Assembly (NCBI GenBank): GCA_902780695.1
Contig: CACZGM010000021.1
Location: 1 to 38,334, forward strand
Direction of reading: 5' to 3'
DNA from: an uncultured Ruminococcus sp.
Lineage (GTDB): Bacteria > Bacillota > Clostridia > Oscillospirales > Ruminococcaceae
DNA: 38,334 bases
The notes beneath the pieces were generated by a model. The model had not been told where the DNA came from, made no database searches, and worked only from the letters and a program-made list of their open reading frames with translations. Position 1 is the first letter of the stretch. Each line of letters begins with the position of its first letter. Shown in pieces: positions 1 to 7,533 of the stretch. Position numbers and translations under genes: made by a program.

Positions 1-2
1 CT

Positions 3-317
3 GTGGAGCCGGAACACGCCGCGATACTCGCGGGAGGCACCGTCGGTACTCACCTGCAAATGGGTATCGGGGACGGGATAATCCCGTCCATACTCAACCG
101 CAGTATATACGACCACATACACATAGTCACCGACGAGGACGCTATCAACACAGCAAAGCAGCTTGCGTCGCTGGAAGGCATCATGTGCGGCATATCCAGC
201 GGCACGAACGTCGCGGCGGCGATAAAGCTCGCGGAGAAGCTCGGCGAGGGCAAGACAGTAGTTACCATACTCCCCGACACGGCGGAGAGATACTTCTCCA
301 CCCCGCTTTTCGGCTGA
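3..317 (+). CDS. cysK: Cysteine synthase (O-acetylserine sulfhydrylase), C-terminal part
   Basis: This is the last third of a PLP-dependent cysteine synthase, which makes cysteine from O-acetylserine and sulfide in the cytoplasm. The reading frame is open at the left edge of the window, so the start and the PLP-lysine are missing. What remains shows the family's C-terminal signature: GISSGTNVAAAIKLA, in which the SSG serine contacts PLP in this family, followed by ILPDTAERYFSTPLF, the usual CysK ending. The stop is 3 nt before the next gene, so the two are probably cotranscribed. A cystathionine beta-synthase-like paralogue is possible, but the short ending without extra domains favours CysK. 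Confidence 0.9.
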   Translation: MEPEHAAILAGGTVGTHLQMGIGDGIIPSILNRSIYDHIHIVTDEDAINTAKQLASLEGIMCGISSGTNVAAAIKLAEKLGEGKTVVTILPDTAERYFSTPLFG

Positions 318-320
318 GTC

Positions 321-1124
321 ATGCGGAATATCATCGAGGTCACCGACCTTTCCGCGCCGGAGCTTACTCCGTTCACGGTCACGAACGAGTACGAACTCAC
401 GAAGCAGGGCGTATTCGTTGCGGAGAGCCCGAAAGTCATACGCACCGCACTTGAAGCCGGGTACGAGCCGGTTTCGATGCTTGCGGAGCGCGGCTGCATC
501 ACAGGAAGGGCTGCCGATATTGCGGAAGCCTGTCCGGAAACGCCGATATACACTGCCTGCCGCGATACTCTCGAAGGTCTGACGGGATATCGGCTGACAC
601 AGGGCATACTGTGTCTTATGCGCAGGAAAGAACTTCCGGCTCCGGAGAGCGTCCTGCACGGCGCAAAGCGTATAGCGGTGCTTGAAAACATAATGAATCA
701 GACGAATGTGGGAGCGATATTCCGTTCTGCCGCCGCTCTGGGAGCCGATGCTCTGCTTCTCACCGAAAATTGCAGCGACCCGCTTTTCCGCCGGACTGTC
801 CGCGTGAGCATGGGCGCGGTGTTCCGGCTCCCGTGGTGCGTTATCCCCGGACGTTCTCCGGAGTACGTCCGCACACTTGACGAAATGGGATTTGCGTGCG
901 CGGCAATGGCGCTGCACGGAGACCCGGTGAGTATCGGTGATCCGGCACTTTGTGCGGAGCCGCGCCTTGCGCTGTTTTTCGGCACAGAAGACAGCGGACT
1001 GCGCCCAGAGACGATCGCGGCGTGCCGATACACGGTGAAGATACCCATGTCCCACGGCATTGACTCTCTGAACGTCGCCGCCGCAAGCGCGGTAGCGTTC
1101 TATCAGTTTTGTAAACAAGACTGA
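321..1124 (+). CDS. SpoU/TrmH-family RNA 2'-O-ribose methyltransferase
   Basis: A 267-residue protein with the knotted SPOUT methyltransferase domain in its C-terminal two thirds. The three family motifs are visible: motif 1 NVGAIFRSAAALG (the N..G...R pattern) near residues 130-142, motif 2 LFFGTEDSGL near 215-225, and motif 3 IPMSHGIDSLNVAAASA near the C-terminus, which in this family forms the knot and binds S-adenosylmethionine. The N-terminal 100 residues resemble the small substrate-binding domain found on many TrmH/RlmB-like enzymes. The target (rRNA or tRNA) cannot be told from sequence. The ATG lies 3 nt after the cysK stop with no clear ribosome binding site of its own, which suggests translational coupling. 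Confidence 0.88.
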   Translation: MRNIIEVTDLSAPELTPFTVTNEYELTKQGVFVAESPKVIRTALEAGYEPVSMLAERGCITGRAADIAEACPETPIYTACRDTLEGLTGYRLTQGILCLMRRKELPAPESVLHGAKRIAVLENIMNQTNVGAIFRSAAALGADALLLTENCSDPLFRRTVRVSMGAVFRLPWCVIPGRSPEYVRTLDEMGFACAAMALHGDPVSIGDPALCAEPRLALFFGTEDSGLRPETIAACRYTVKIPMSHGIDSLNVAAASAVAFYQFCKQD

Positions 1125-1149
1125 CAGAAAATTCAGAATTAATTTCCGT

Positions 1150-1178
1150 TTGACTTTCCGTAAGGAAAGTGATATAAT
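1150..1178 (+). promoter_or_regulatory. Sigma-A promoter with palindromic spacer
   Basis: TTGACT (1150-1155) and TATAAT (1173-1178) are separated by exactly 17 bp, about 40 nt before the lipoprotein start at 1218. A perfect inverted repeat, ACTTTCC (1153-1159) and GGAAAGT (1164-1170) around GTAA, overlaps the end of the -35 box and fills most of the spacer. That is a typical operator position. No regulator gene is next to it. Confidence 0.8.
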
Positions 1179-1217
1179 GAAATAATAACGTGAACCTATC
1201 CCGAAGGAGACCCGAAA

Positions 1218-2108
1218 ATGAAAAAAATAACTGCGATCATAGCGGCGGCAGCTGCACTTATGATAGCCTTATCCGGCTGCGGCAGCAGTACCGGAACCCA
1301 GAACTCCGGTTCCGCAGGCACACAGGCACCGATACATACAGAGAAGGAAACACAGCGCATAGGCTGTCTCACCTGCATAGGACTTGACGAGGACGGCGTG
1401 AAAAAGTGGTCACAGAACGTGGCTGCCGACGGTGACGAGGGTGAGCCCTATTCCGAATCCGATACGCTTGTGTTCTTTGACACACTCGATTCAATGGTAA
1501 TGGCGCTCGGCTCCGGCAATATCGACCGTATATCGCTGGGATACGCTCCCGCGAAGTATATTGTTGACAGAAACGATTCTTTCAGACTGTCCGACAAGGG
1601 CTATATTACAATACTCGGTTATTCGATAGCGGTGCTTGACGCAGATGACCGCGGGCTGATAGAAAAGGTGAACAAGGCGATCGACGAAATGAAAGCAGAC
1701 GGTACCCGCGACCTGCTCGAAAAGAAGTACATCACCGATCTCGGAAGCTCCGACCCGGAAGCCGTGGAACTCCCGCACAACGCTGAATGGGAGACCGTGC
1801 GCATAGCTGTCACCGGCGATATGCCGCCTATGGATCTGATGCTTCCCGACGGAACTCCCGCCGGCTTCAATACCGCGTTCCTTGCGGAGCTGTCAAAACG
1901 TATCGGTTACAATTTCGAGCTTGTGAGCGTAAATTCCGCGTCCCGTGCGAGCGCACTAACCTCCGGACGTGTAGATGCTCTTTTCTGGATGCGCGGCGCT
2001 TATGATTCGGACGGCAACGCTCTCCCCTTCCCGCTTGACAGCATTGAGGGAGTCAAGGTCTCAAAGCCTTATCTGCTTGACAAGCGTGTATCGGTGACCC
2101 GGAAATAA
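1218..2108 (+). CDS. Lipoprotein with SBP_bac_3-type solute-binding lobes in swapped order
   Basis: A 296-residue predicted lipoprotein, with a lipobox ending LSGC at about residue 21 and a Ser/Gly/Thr-rich linker. The start has a ribosome binding site (AAGGAGA). The family binds amino acids or similar solutes outside the cell for an ABC importer. Residues about 46-180 read like the second lobe and C-terminal end of a family-3 binding protein (ALGSGNIDRISLGYAPAKYI, then VNKAIDEMKADGTRDLLEKK). Residues about 190-296 read like the first lobe (VRIAVTGDMPPMDLMLPDGT, GFNTAFLAELSKRIGYNFEL, ALTSGRVDALFW, VSKPYLLDK), and the protein stops where the first hinge strand should end. This order fits a circular permutation cut at the hinge; a damaged tandem duplication is the alternative. 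No permease or ATPase is adjacent, so it may have a sensing role or use a distant transporter. Confidence 0.72.
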   Translation: MKKITAIIAAAAALMIALSGCGSSTGTQNSGSAGTQAPIHTEKETQRIGCLTCIGLDEDGVKKWSQNVAADGDEGEPYSESDTLVFFDTLDSMVMALGSGNIDRISLGYAPAKYIVDRNDSFRLSDKGYITILGYSIAVLDADDRGLIEKVNKAIDEMKADGTRDLLEKKYITDLGSSDPEAVELPHNAEWETVRIAVTGDMPPMDLMLPDGTPAGFNTAFLAELSKRIGYNFELVSVNSASRASALTSGRVDALFWMRGAYDSDGNALPFPLDSIEGVKVSKPYLLDKRVSVTRK

Positions 2109-2155
2109 ACCGGAAGCCGGTCTCTATATCTCCCAAAAGTAAATTTTTGAAAGAC

Positions 2156-2187
2156 AAAGACCGCCGAAACGATCCGGCGGTCTTTTT
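2156..2187. terminator. Intrinsic terminator between lipoprotein gene and deoC
   Basis: The arms AAAGACCGCCG (2156-2166) and CGGCGGTCTTT (2175-2185) form an 11-bp stem with an 8-nt loop and a T run on the plus side. The minus side is also T-rich, so it can serve the converging deoC transcript as well. Confidence 0.85.
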
Positions 2188-2195
2188 GTATTGTA

Positions 2196-2852
2196 TCAGC
2201 CTTTTTTCTTCTGTGTGAGTATCTTCACGCCGGAGCTTGTACCGAGACGCGAACAGCCGAGACGGATAAACTCTTCCATATCCTCACGGGACTTTATACC
2301 GCCTGCCGCTTTGATCTTCACATTCTTTCCGATATGTTCCGCGAACAGCTTCACATCGTCGAACGTAGCGCCTCCGGTGCCGAATCCGGTCGAGGTCTTG
2401 ATAAAATCCGCGCCAGCAGTCGTGACCGCGTTGCACATCATTATCTTCTCGTCCTCCGTGAGAAAGCAGGTCTCTACAATAACTTTCAGTATGTGACTGC
2501 CGCAGACCGCTTTCAGCTGTCCGATCTCGTCAATTACCGTGTCATAGTCCCTGTTCTTTACGGCGGTGAGATTTATCACCATATCTATCTCGTTCGCCCC
2601 GTCGGCAAGCGCCTGCTTTGTCTCCGCGATCTTTGCCGCAGTGCTTGAATAGCCGAGCGGGAAACCGACAACCGTACAGATGTTCAGCTCCGGGAACTCC
2701 GCGTGTACCTGCTTTATATAGCAGGGCGGTATGCATACGCTCGCGCACTTATAGCCGGAAGCCTCGATGCACAGCGTCCGTATCTGCATGGCAGTTGCCG
2801 TCGGCGACAGCAGGGTGTGGTCTATATATCCGAATAACTCTGCGTTTGTCAT
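2196..2852 (-). CDS. deoC: Deoxyribose-phosphate aldolase
   Basis: A 218-residue class I aldolase that splits 2-deoxyribose-5-phosphate into glyceraldehyde-3-phosphate and acetaldehyde in deoxynucleoside breakdown. It begins [11 protein letters not shown]. The Schiff-base lysine lies in DFIKTSTGF and the second active-site lysine in [11 protein letters not shown], as in the family; [14 protein letters not shown] carries the preceding conserved strand. Length is normal for the Gram-positive form (about 220). The ATG is preceded by AGAGAGGTAGAGAA. It lies 89 nt downstream of htpG on the same strand with only a weak hairpin between (CCCGG arms around 2911-2930), so read-through from the htpG promoter is plausible. 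Confidence 0.95.
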   Translation of the reverse strand: MTNAELFGYIDHTLLSPTATAMQIRTLCIEASGYKCASVCIPPCYIKQVHAEFPELNICTVVGFPLGYSSTAAKIAETKQALADGANEIDMVINLTAVKNRDYDTVIDEIGQLKAVCGSHILKVIVETCFLTEDEKIMMCNAVTTAGADFIKTSTGFGTGGATFDDVKLFAEHIGKNVKIKAAGGIKSREDMEEFIRLGCSRLGTSSGVKILTQKKKG

Positions 2853-2941
2853 TTCTCTACCTCTCTCGGAAAATCATGTTCGGTGCGTGTAGTTCAGCGG
2901 TAAACTTATCCCCGGAAACAAATGCCGGGAAAGCGTCCGGC

Positions 2942-4831
2942 TTAATCCGTCATCAGTGCGCAGACCTTGTTGCAGTATGCGACGGGGTCTTCGATCTCCA
3001 GTCCTTCGATAAGAAGCGCCTGATCGTAAAGGATATCGGCGTAATCTGCGAGCTTCTCCTTGTCGTTGTCATAAAGGAACTGCAATTTTGAGAATATCGG
3101 GTGATCCGCATTTATTTCAAGCACTCTGTCTGCCTTCGGCTTCATCTCGTTGCCGGGCATAGCGCCGAGCACCTTCTCCATTTCGAGCGAAACCTCGCCG
3201 TCGCTGGTAAGGCAGACCGGGTGAGAACGCAGCTTTGCGGAGATGCGCACATCTGCTACCCTGCCCTCAAGCGCTTTCTTTATCTCGCCGAGCAGATCCT
3301 TGTTCTGTTCGGTCTTTTCCTTCTTTTCCTTCTTCTCGTCCTCGGACTCGAAATCAGCATCGCTGGACTGAATGGACTTGAATTCCTTTCCGTCGTAATC
3401 AACGAGCATCTTCACAATGAACTCATCCACGTTGTCGGTGAGGTAAAGTATCTCATAGCCCTTGTCCTTGAGCATTTCGGTCTGCGGGAGAGTATCGAGC
3501 TTTGCTACGGACTCGCCGCTTGCGAAGTAGATAGCGTCCTGACCCTCTTTCATTCTGGATACGTACTCTTCAAGGGTGGTGTACTTCTTCTCGGCGCTGG
3601 AGGTGAAGAGCAGGAGATCCTGCAGGAACTCCTTCTGCATACCGTAGGAGCTGTACAGACCGTACTTTATCTGGAGACCGAAGTTCTTCCAGAATTCCTC
3701 ATACTTTTCACGATCGTTATTCAGCAGCTTTTTCAACTCGTTCTTGATCGTTCTTTCGATGCTCTTCTCGATCAGCTTCAGCTGTCTGTCATGCTGGAGC
3801 ATCTCACGGGATATGTTGAGCGACAGATCCTCGCTGTCAACAAGACCCTTTACGAAGCTGAAATAATCGGGCAGCAGGTCGCCGCACTTCTCCATTATCA
3901 TAACGCCGCTTGAATAGCGCTGGAGACCCTTTTCGTACTCCTTGGTGTAGAAGTCGAACGGAGCCTTTTTCGGTATGAACAGCAGGGCATTGTATGTGGA
4001 TGTTCCCTCTGTCTTTGAGTGGATATGGACAAGCGGATCCATATAATCGAGGAACTTTTCCTTGTAGTATTCGTTATACTGCTCGTCGGTAAGCTCCTGC
4101 TTTGACTTCTTCCAGATCGGCACCATGCTGTTGAGTGTCTCGATCTCGGTCGTCTCGTCGTATTCGCCCTCCTTGCCTTCCTTGGGAGTGCGCTTGGTTA
4201 CAGCCATTCTTATCGGGTATCTGATATAGTCGGAATAGCGCTTTACGAGGCTGCGGAGCTTGTATTCCGCAAGGTACTCGTCGTAGTCCTCCTCCTCGGT
4301 CTTGTCCTTGAGGTAAAGTGTGATAACGGAGCCGTTTGTGTCCTTTTCCGCTTCGGTTATCGTATAGCCGTCAACGCCCTCGCTCGTCCAGAGGTAGGCG
4401 GTGTCCTCACCGTACTTCTTTGTGAGCACTTCCACCTTCTTTGCCACCATGAACGCGGAGTAGAAGCCCACACCGAACTGTCCGATAACATCTACTTCTT
4501 CCTTGTCCGCTTCCGCGTTGTCCTGCTTGAACTTGAATGAACCGGACTGCGCGATAACGCCGAGGTTGTTTTCGAGCTCGTCCTTGTTCATACCGATACC
4601 GTTATCGGTAACGGTTATGGTACGCTTGTCCTTGTCGAACGCGAGGTCTATGCCGAGGTTTTCTCTTGTTATGCCGAGATTTTCCTGCATTGATCTGAAA
4701 TACAGCTTATCCATTGCGTCGCTTGCGTTTGAGATAAGCTCACGCAGGAATATCTCTTTGTGCGTATAGATCGAGTTTATCATCATTTCGAGCAGACGCT
4801 TCGATTCAGCCTTGAACTGCTTCTTTGCCAT
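2942..4831 (-). CDS. htpG: Molecular chaperone HtpG (Hsp90)
   Basis: A 629-residue cytosolic ATP-dependent chaperone of the Hsp90 family. The GHKL ATPase motifs are clear: ELISNASDAMDKL (N-box), TVTDNGIGMNKDEL, GQFGVGFYSAFMV and TNGSVITLYL. The middle segment carries SRE(M)LQ, the family's catalytic-arginine loop, and the C-terminal dimerisation domain ends in a short tail. I place the start at MAKKQF, 36 nt inside the longest frame, because AAGGAGA lies about 10 nt before it and the extra N-terminal residues would be encoded by the operator region. Control is by the CIRCE element and promoter immediately upstream, so the HrcA heat-shock repressor should regulate it. Confidence 0.97.
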   Translation of the reverse strand: MAKKQFKAESKRLLEMMINSIYTHKEIFLRELISNASDAMDKLYFRSMQENLGITRENLGIDLAFDKDKRTITVTDNGIGMNKDELENNLGVIAQSGSFKFKQDNAEADKEEVDVIGQFGVGFYSAFMVAKKVEVLTKKYGEDTAYLWTSEGVDGYTITEAEKDTNGSVITLYLKDKTEEEDYDEYLAEYKLRSLVKRYSDYIRYPIRMAVTKRTPKEGKEGEYDETTEIETLNSMVPIWKKSKQELTDEQYNEYYKEKFLDYMDPLVHIHSKTEGTSTYNALLFIPKKAPFDFYTKEYEKGLQRYSSGVMIMEKCGDLLPDYFSFVKGLVDSEDLSLNISREMLQHDRQLKLIEKSIERTIKNELKKLLNNDREKYEEFWKNFGLQIKYGLYSSYGMQKEFLQDLLLFTSSAEKKYTTLEEYVSRMKEGQDAIYFASGESVAKLDTLPQTEMLKDKGYEILYLTDNVDEFIVKMLVDYDGKEFKSIQSSDADFESEDEKKEKKEKTEQNKDLLGEIKKALEGRVADVRISAKLRSHPVCLTSDGEVSLEMEKVLGAMPGNEMKPKADRVLEINADHPIFSKLQFLYDNDKEKLADYADILYDQALLIEGLEIEDPVAYCNKVCALMTD

Positions 4832-4856
4832 GATATATCGTCTCCTTTTTCTTTTG

Positions 4857-4883
4857 TTAGCACTCACAGCTTCCGAGTGCTAA
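4857..4883 (-). promoter_or_regulatory. CIRCE operator (HrcA binding site)
   Basis: TTAGCACTC (4857-4865), a 9-nt spacer, then GAGTGCTAA (4875-4883): a perfect match to the CIRCE consensus. It lies between the promoter and the htpG start, just after the -10 box, as expected for HrcA repression. Confidence 0.96.
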
Positions 4884-4887
4884 ATAT

Positions 4888-4915
4888 ATTATAGCACTTT
4901 TTTTCAATATGTCAA
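4888..4915 (-). promoter_or_regulatory. htpG promoter
   Basis: On the minus strand TTGACA (4910-4915) and TATAAT (4888-4893) are separated by 16 bp. Transcription should start inside the adjoining CIRCE element. Confidence 0.88.
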
Positions 4916-4934
4916 CCCCTTTTTAACAATTAAT

Positions 4935-5060
4935 TAATATGGACTCTGCTCTGCGGACATATCCGAATTTTTACGAAACATTGTACAATGCACTTGCTCA
5001 ATGCACAATTCACAATGCACAATTGTGGTATCGCCTTACTGCGATTATCTTAATCGTGAT
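4935..5060. repeat. Dispersed intergenic repeats (small palindromic units)
   Basis: This non-coding stretch carries several motifs seen elsewhere in the window. GCGGACATATCCGAATT at 4953-4969 recurs exactly at 16587-16603. Units of the type CAATGCACAATT occur at about 4986-5022 and again near 16554-16573. A CGCCTTACTGCG hairpin followed by TTAT (about 5030-5045) matches the CCGCCTTACGGCGG hairpin at 25960-25973. The 75-codon frame running through it shows no protein-like features. Confidence 0.6.
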
Positions 5061-5138
5061 AAAAGGGCGGGAAATGACATCTTTTGAAAGACCGGTCTCT
5101 TTCAGTAACTTCATCCACGAAAAAATCAGAAAAAAATG

Positions 5139-5216
5139 TTGCAATTTCCCGCAAAAAGTATTATAATATTATGGTATGCGCACCGGAGTATGTTTTCCCC
5201 GCCGGAAGCGGGAAAA
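5139..5216 (+). promoter_or_regulatory. Antiporter promoter and 5' leader hairpin
   Basis: TTGCAA (5139-5144) and TATAAT (5162-5167) are 17 bp apart. The leader of about 110 nt contains a hairpin, TTTTCCCCGC (5193-5202) with GCGGGAAAA (5208-5216), which has one bulged C and a 5-nt loop. The hairpin's role is unknown. Confidence 0.72.
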
Positions 5217-5284
5217 ATGTTCGTCCGGAGATAGAAAAAACAAACATATATTAAGTATGTGACAAGAGAAAAGAAGGCATTTGA

Positions 5285-6484
5285 ATGGAGAGCTTTGAAT
5301 TTCTGAAAAACCTTGCCATAATCATCGTATCGGCAAAGGTTTTCGGACTGATCGCAAACAAACTGAAAGCGCCGCAGGTCGTCGGCGAGATAATCGCGGG
5401 ACTGCTTATCGGACCCTGTGTGCTCGGCTGGGTCGAACAGACAGAATTTCTCTCCCGTATGGCGGAGATAGGCGTTGTGCTGATAATGTTCGGCGCGGGA
5501 CTTGAAACAAATATGAAGGATCTGCTGAAAACGGGTCCTAAAGCACTGCTTGTAGCCCTTGTCGGCGTGTTTGTGCCGCTTGTGGGCGGTGCGGTGACAT
5601 ATATGCTGATCTTCGGTTTCAGCGAATTCGGCAGCGAGAACTTCATGCGCGCCGTGTTCATCGGCACCATAATGACCGCCACCTCCGTCGGCATAACCGT
5701 GCAGACGCTCAAAGAGCTCGGTCATCTGAAAGGTCACATCGGTACGCTGATAATGAGCTCCGCTATAATCGACGATATCATCGGCATTATCGTGCTCACG
5801 TTCGTTATCGGCTTCAAAGACCCGAATTCCGCACCTATGGACGTTGTTATCCGCACGGGACTGTTTATCCTGTTCAGTTTCGGTGTCGGCATAATCTCCT
5901 ACTACGCGTTCAAATTCATAGACAAGCGTTACCCGCATAAGCGCCGTATCCCTATCCTCGGACTTGCACTGTGCATGATAATGGCGTACTGCGCGGAGAA
6001 ATTCTTCGGCATAGCCGATATAACCGGTGCTTACGTCGCGGGTCTGATACTCTGCAACCTGCGCGATTCCGAGTATATCGCGGAGAAAATGGATATCAGC
6101 TCTTACATGATGTTCGGTCCGGTCTTTTTCGCAAGTATCGGTCTTAAAACCCAGTTTGACGGCATCACACCGGAGCTGCTCCTGTTCTCGGCGGCATTCG
6201 TGTTCACCGCGCTGATAACAAAGGTCATCGGCTGCGGAACGACCGCAAAGCTGCTGGGCTACAGCACGAAAGACAGCCTGAAAGTCGGCGTCGGCATGAT
6301 GACCCGCGGCGAGGTCGCGCTTATCGTCTCGCAGAAAGGTTTGTCCGTGGGACTTATGGATCCGGTATATTTCACGTCCGTTATCCTGCTGATAATCGTA
6401 TCGTCGGTTTCCACGCCTATCCTGCTGAAACTGCTCTACCGCGGCGAAGCAAAACCGGATACACCGGAAGCAAATCCGAATTAA
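5285..6484 (+). CDS. CPA2-family Na+(K+)/H+ antiporter
   Basis: A 399-residue integral membrane protein with about 12-13 hydrophobic segments, of the monovalent cation:proton antiporter-2 family (NapA/KefB-like), without the C-terminal TrkA-N domain of Kef proteins. Family marks are the N-terminal KLKAPQVVGEIIAGLLIGP, MFGAGLETNMKDLLK, the unwound helix motif TATSVGITVQTL, and the paired aspartates in SSAIIDDIIGIIVL that bind the ion and mark electrogenic members. MTRGEVALIVSQKG is the conserved late helix. It exchanges cations for protons across the cytoplasmic membrane, helping pH or salt balance. The start ATG follows GAAAAGAAGG. It is a single gene with its own promoter; no partner subunit is seen. 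Confidence 0.9.
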   Translation: MESFEFLKNLAIIIVSAKVFGLIANKLKAPQVVGEIIAGLLIGPCVLGWVEQTEFLSRMAEIGVVLIMFGAGLETNMKDLLKTGPKALLVALVGVFVPLVGGAVTYMLIFGFSEFGSENFMRAVFIGTIMTATSVGITVQTLKELGHLKGHIGTLIMSSAIIDDIIGIIVLTFVIGFKDPNSAPMDVVIRTGLFILFSFGVGIISYYAFKFIDKRYPHKRRIPILGLALCMIMAYCAEKFFGIADITGAYVAGLILCNLRDSEYIAEKMDISSYMMFGPVFFASIGLKTQFDGITPELLLFSAAFVFTALITKVIGCGTTAKLLGYSTKDSLKVGVGMMTRGEVALIVSQKGLSVGLMDPVYFTSVILLIIVSSVSTPILLKLLYRGEAKPDTPEANPN

Positions 6485-6552
6485 TTAATTACATAAAAGT
6501 TGTCCGGATTGTTTGAAATTATTGTGGAAAACAGCAAAAATTCTGTTTTTGC

Positions 6553-6613
6553 TTGACATAGAGGGATAAGTATGATATCATACTACTATGGTAATTGATT
6601 AGCGTAGTAGTAT
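6553..6613 (+). promoter_or_regulatory. Promoter with two overlapping inverted repeats upstream of yhfC-like gene
   Basis: TTGACA (6553-6558) and TATCAT (6576-6581) are 17 bp apart. A perfect 14-bp palindrome GTATGATATCATAC (6570-6583) covers the -10 box. A second inverted repeat, ATACTACTA (6580-6588) with TAGTAGTAT (6605-6613), covers the expected transcription start and early leader; its stem extends inward by two more pairs. A further 8-bp AT-rich inverted repeat (AGCAAAAA 6533-6540, TTTTTGCT 6546-6553) touches the -35 box. The arrangement suggests one or two dimeric repressors. Confidence 0.72.
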
Positions 6614-6634
6614 AGTAAAGCGAGGCAATCGGAA

Positions 6635-7477
6635 ATGATTGATGTACAATCACCTGTTCCCGTGCTGACAATAGTATTCTCGGTGTTCAATCTGATCGTT
6701 AGCCTTGCAATACCGGTAGTCCTGTTCCTCGTGTTCCGGAAGAAGTTCGGGTGCAGGTCGGCTCCGTTCATCGCCGGTATGCTGACATTCATCGTCTTTT
6801 CGATGATACTCGAACCTCTCCTGCATAACCTTGCCGGCATAAGCGACCCGGACAGCCCGATAGCCAACAATATCTGGCTTTACGCGCTTTACGGAGGCTT
6901 CGCGGCGGGAATTTTCGAGGAGACCGGCCGCTTTGTGACGATGAAGCTCTTCCTAAAGAAATACTATGACAACGACCGCAATGCGCTGATGTTCGGCGCG
7001 GGTCACGGCGGAATTGAAGCGGTGCTGATCCTCGGCTCCGGTTCGGTCAACAACATAATGTACGCTGTAATGCTCAATTCCGGCATGGAACAGACTCTTC
7101 TCGACGCGCTGCCGGATGAGGCTCTGAAAACACAGCTTCAGACCATTTTCGATCAGATAAGGACCACTCACCCCGCGATGCTGCTTGTTGCTCCCGCGGA
7201 ACGCCTTATCGCGGTGACATTCCATATCGCGCTTTCGGTGCTCGTATGGCTGGCAGTGACACGCAAGGGAAAAACATGGCTTTACCCGCTGGCGGTGGTA
7301 CTCCATGCGGTGCTTGACGGAGCGATGGTGATAGTGAACAAGTTCACCGGTTCGCTGCTGATCACCGAGTTGTTCATTGCGGTATTCACAGCCGCTGTTT
7401 GCTTCTTCTCGTACAGGATCTGGAAAGCAAGCAAAAAACCGGAAGCGGAGAGCGCTGCTCCCCCGCCGGAACGATAA
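6635..7477 (+). CDS. YhfC-family (DUF2324) putative intramembrane metalloprotease
   Basis: A 280-residue membrane protein with about 7-8 hydrophobic segments. It matches the YhfC family, distant relatives of PrsW/CPBP intramembrane proteases. The putative catalytic set is present: IFEETGRFVTM (EE...R) near residue 94, MFGAGHGGIEAV (H..E) near 121, a histidine in VTFHIALSVLV, and VVLHAVLDGAM near 230. The substrate is unknown. The start follows GAGG with 9-nt spacing. hisZ begins 57 nt after the stop with no terminator or clear promoter between, so the histidine genes may be read from this gene's promoter. Family assignment is good; protease activity is an inference from related families. Confidence 0.82.
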   Translation: MIDVQSPVPVLTIVFSVFNLIVSLAIPVVLFLVFRKKFGCRSAPFIAGMLTFIVFSMILEPLLHNLAGISDPDSPIANNIWLYALYGGFAAGIFEETGRFVTMKLFLKKYYDNDRNALMFGAGHGGIEAVLILGSGSVNNIMYAVMLNSGMEQTLLDALPDEALKTQLQTIFDQIRTTHPAMLLVAPAERLIAVTFHIALSVLVWLAVTRKGKTWLYPLAVVLHAVLDGAMVIVNKFTGSLLITELFIAVFTAAVCFFSYRIWKASKKPEAESAAPPPER

Positions 7478-7533
7478 CGCGCCAAACGTGAACCAAAATT
7501 CTTAATTCTTAATTTTTCATTGAGGTGATCAAT

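Noticed and set aside
2885-2941. A tRNA-like D-arm (GTAGTTCAGCGGTAAAC) downstream of htpG
   Set aside because: No T-arm, anticodon stem or acceptor stem can be built around it, so it is not a tRNA gene.
4939-5166. Possible 75-residue protein upstream of the antiporter
   Set aside because: It is encoded by dispersed repeats and runs through the antiporter promoter.
6485-7533. T-box or other histidine-sensing leader before yhfC or hisZ
   Set aside because: No T-box sequence, specifier loop or His-codon-rich leader peptide was seen in the gaps before yhfC or hisZ.
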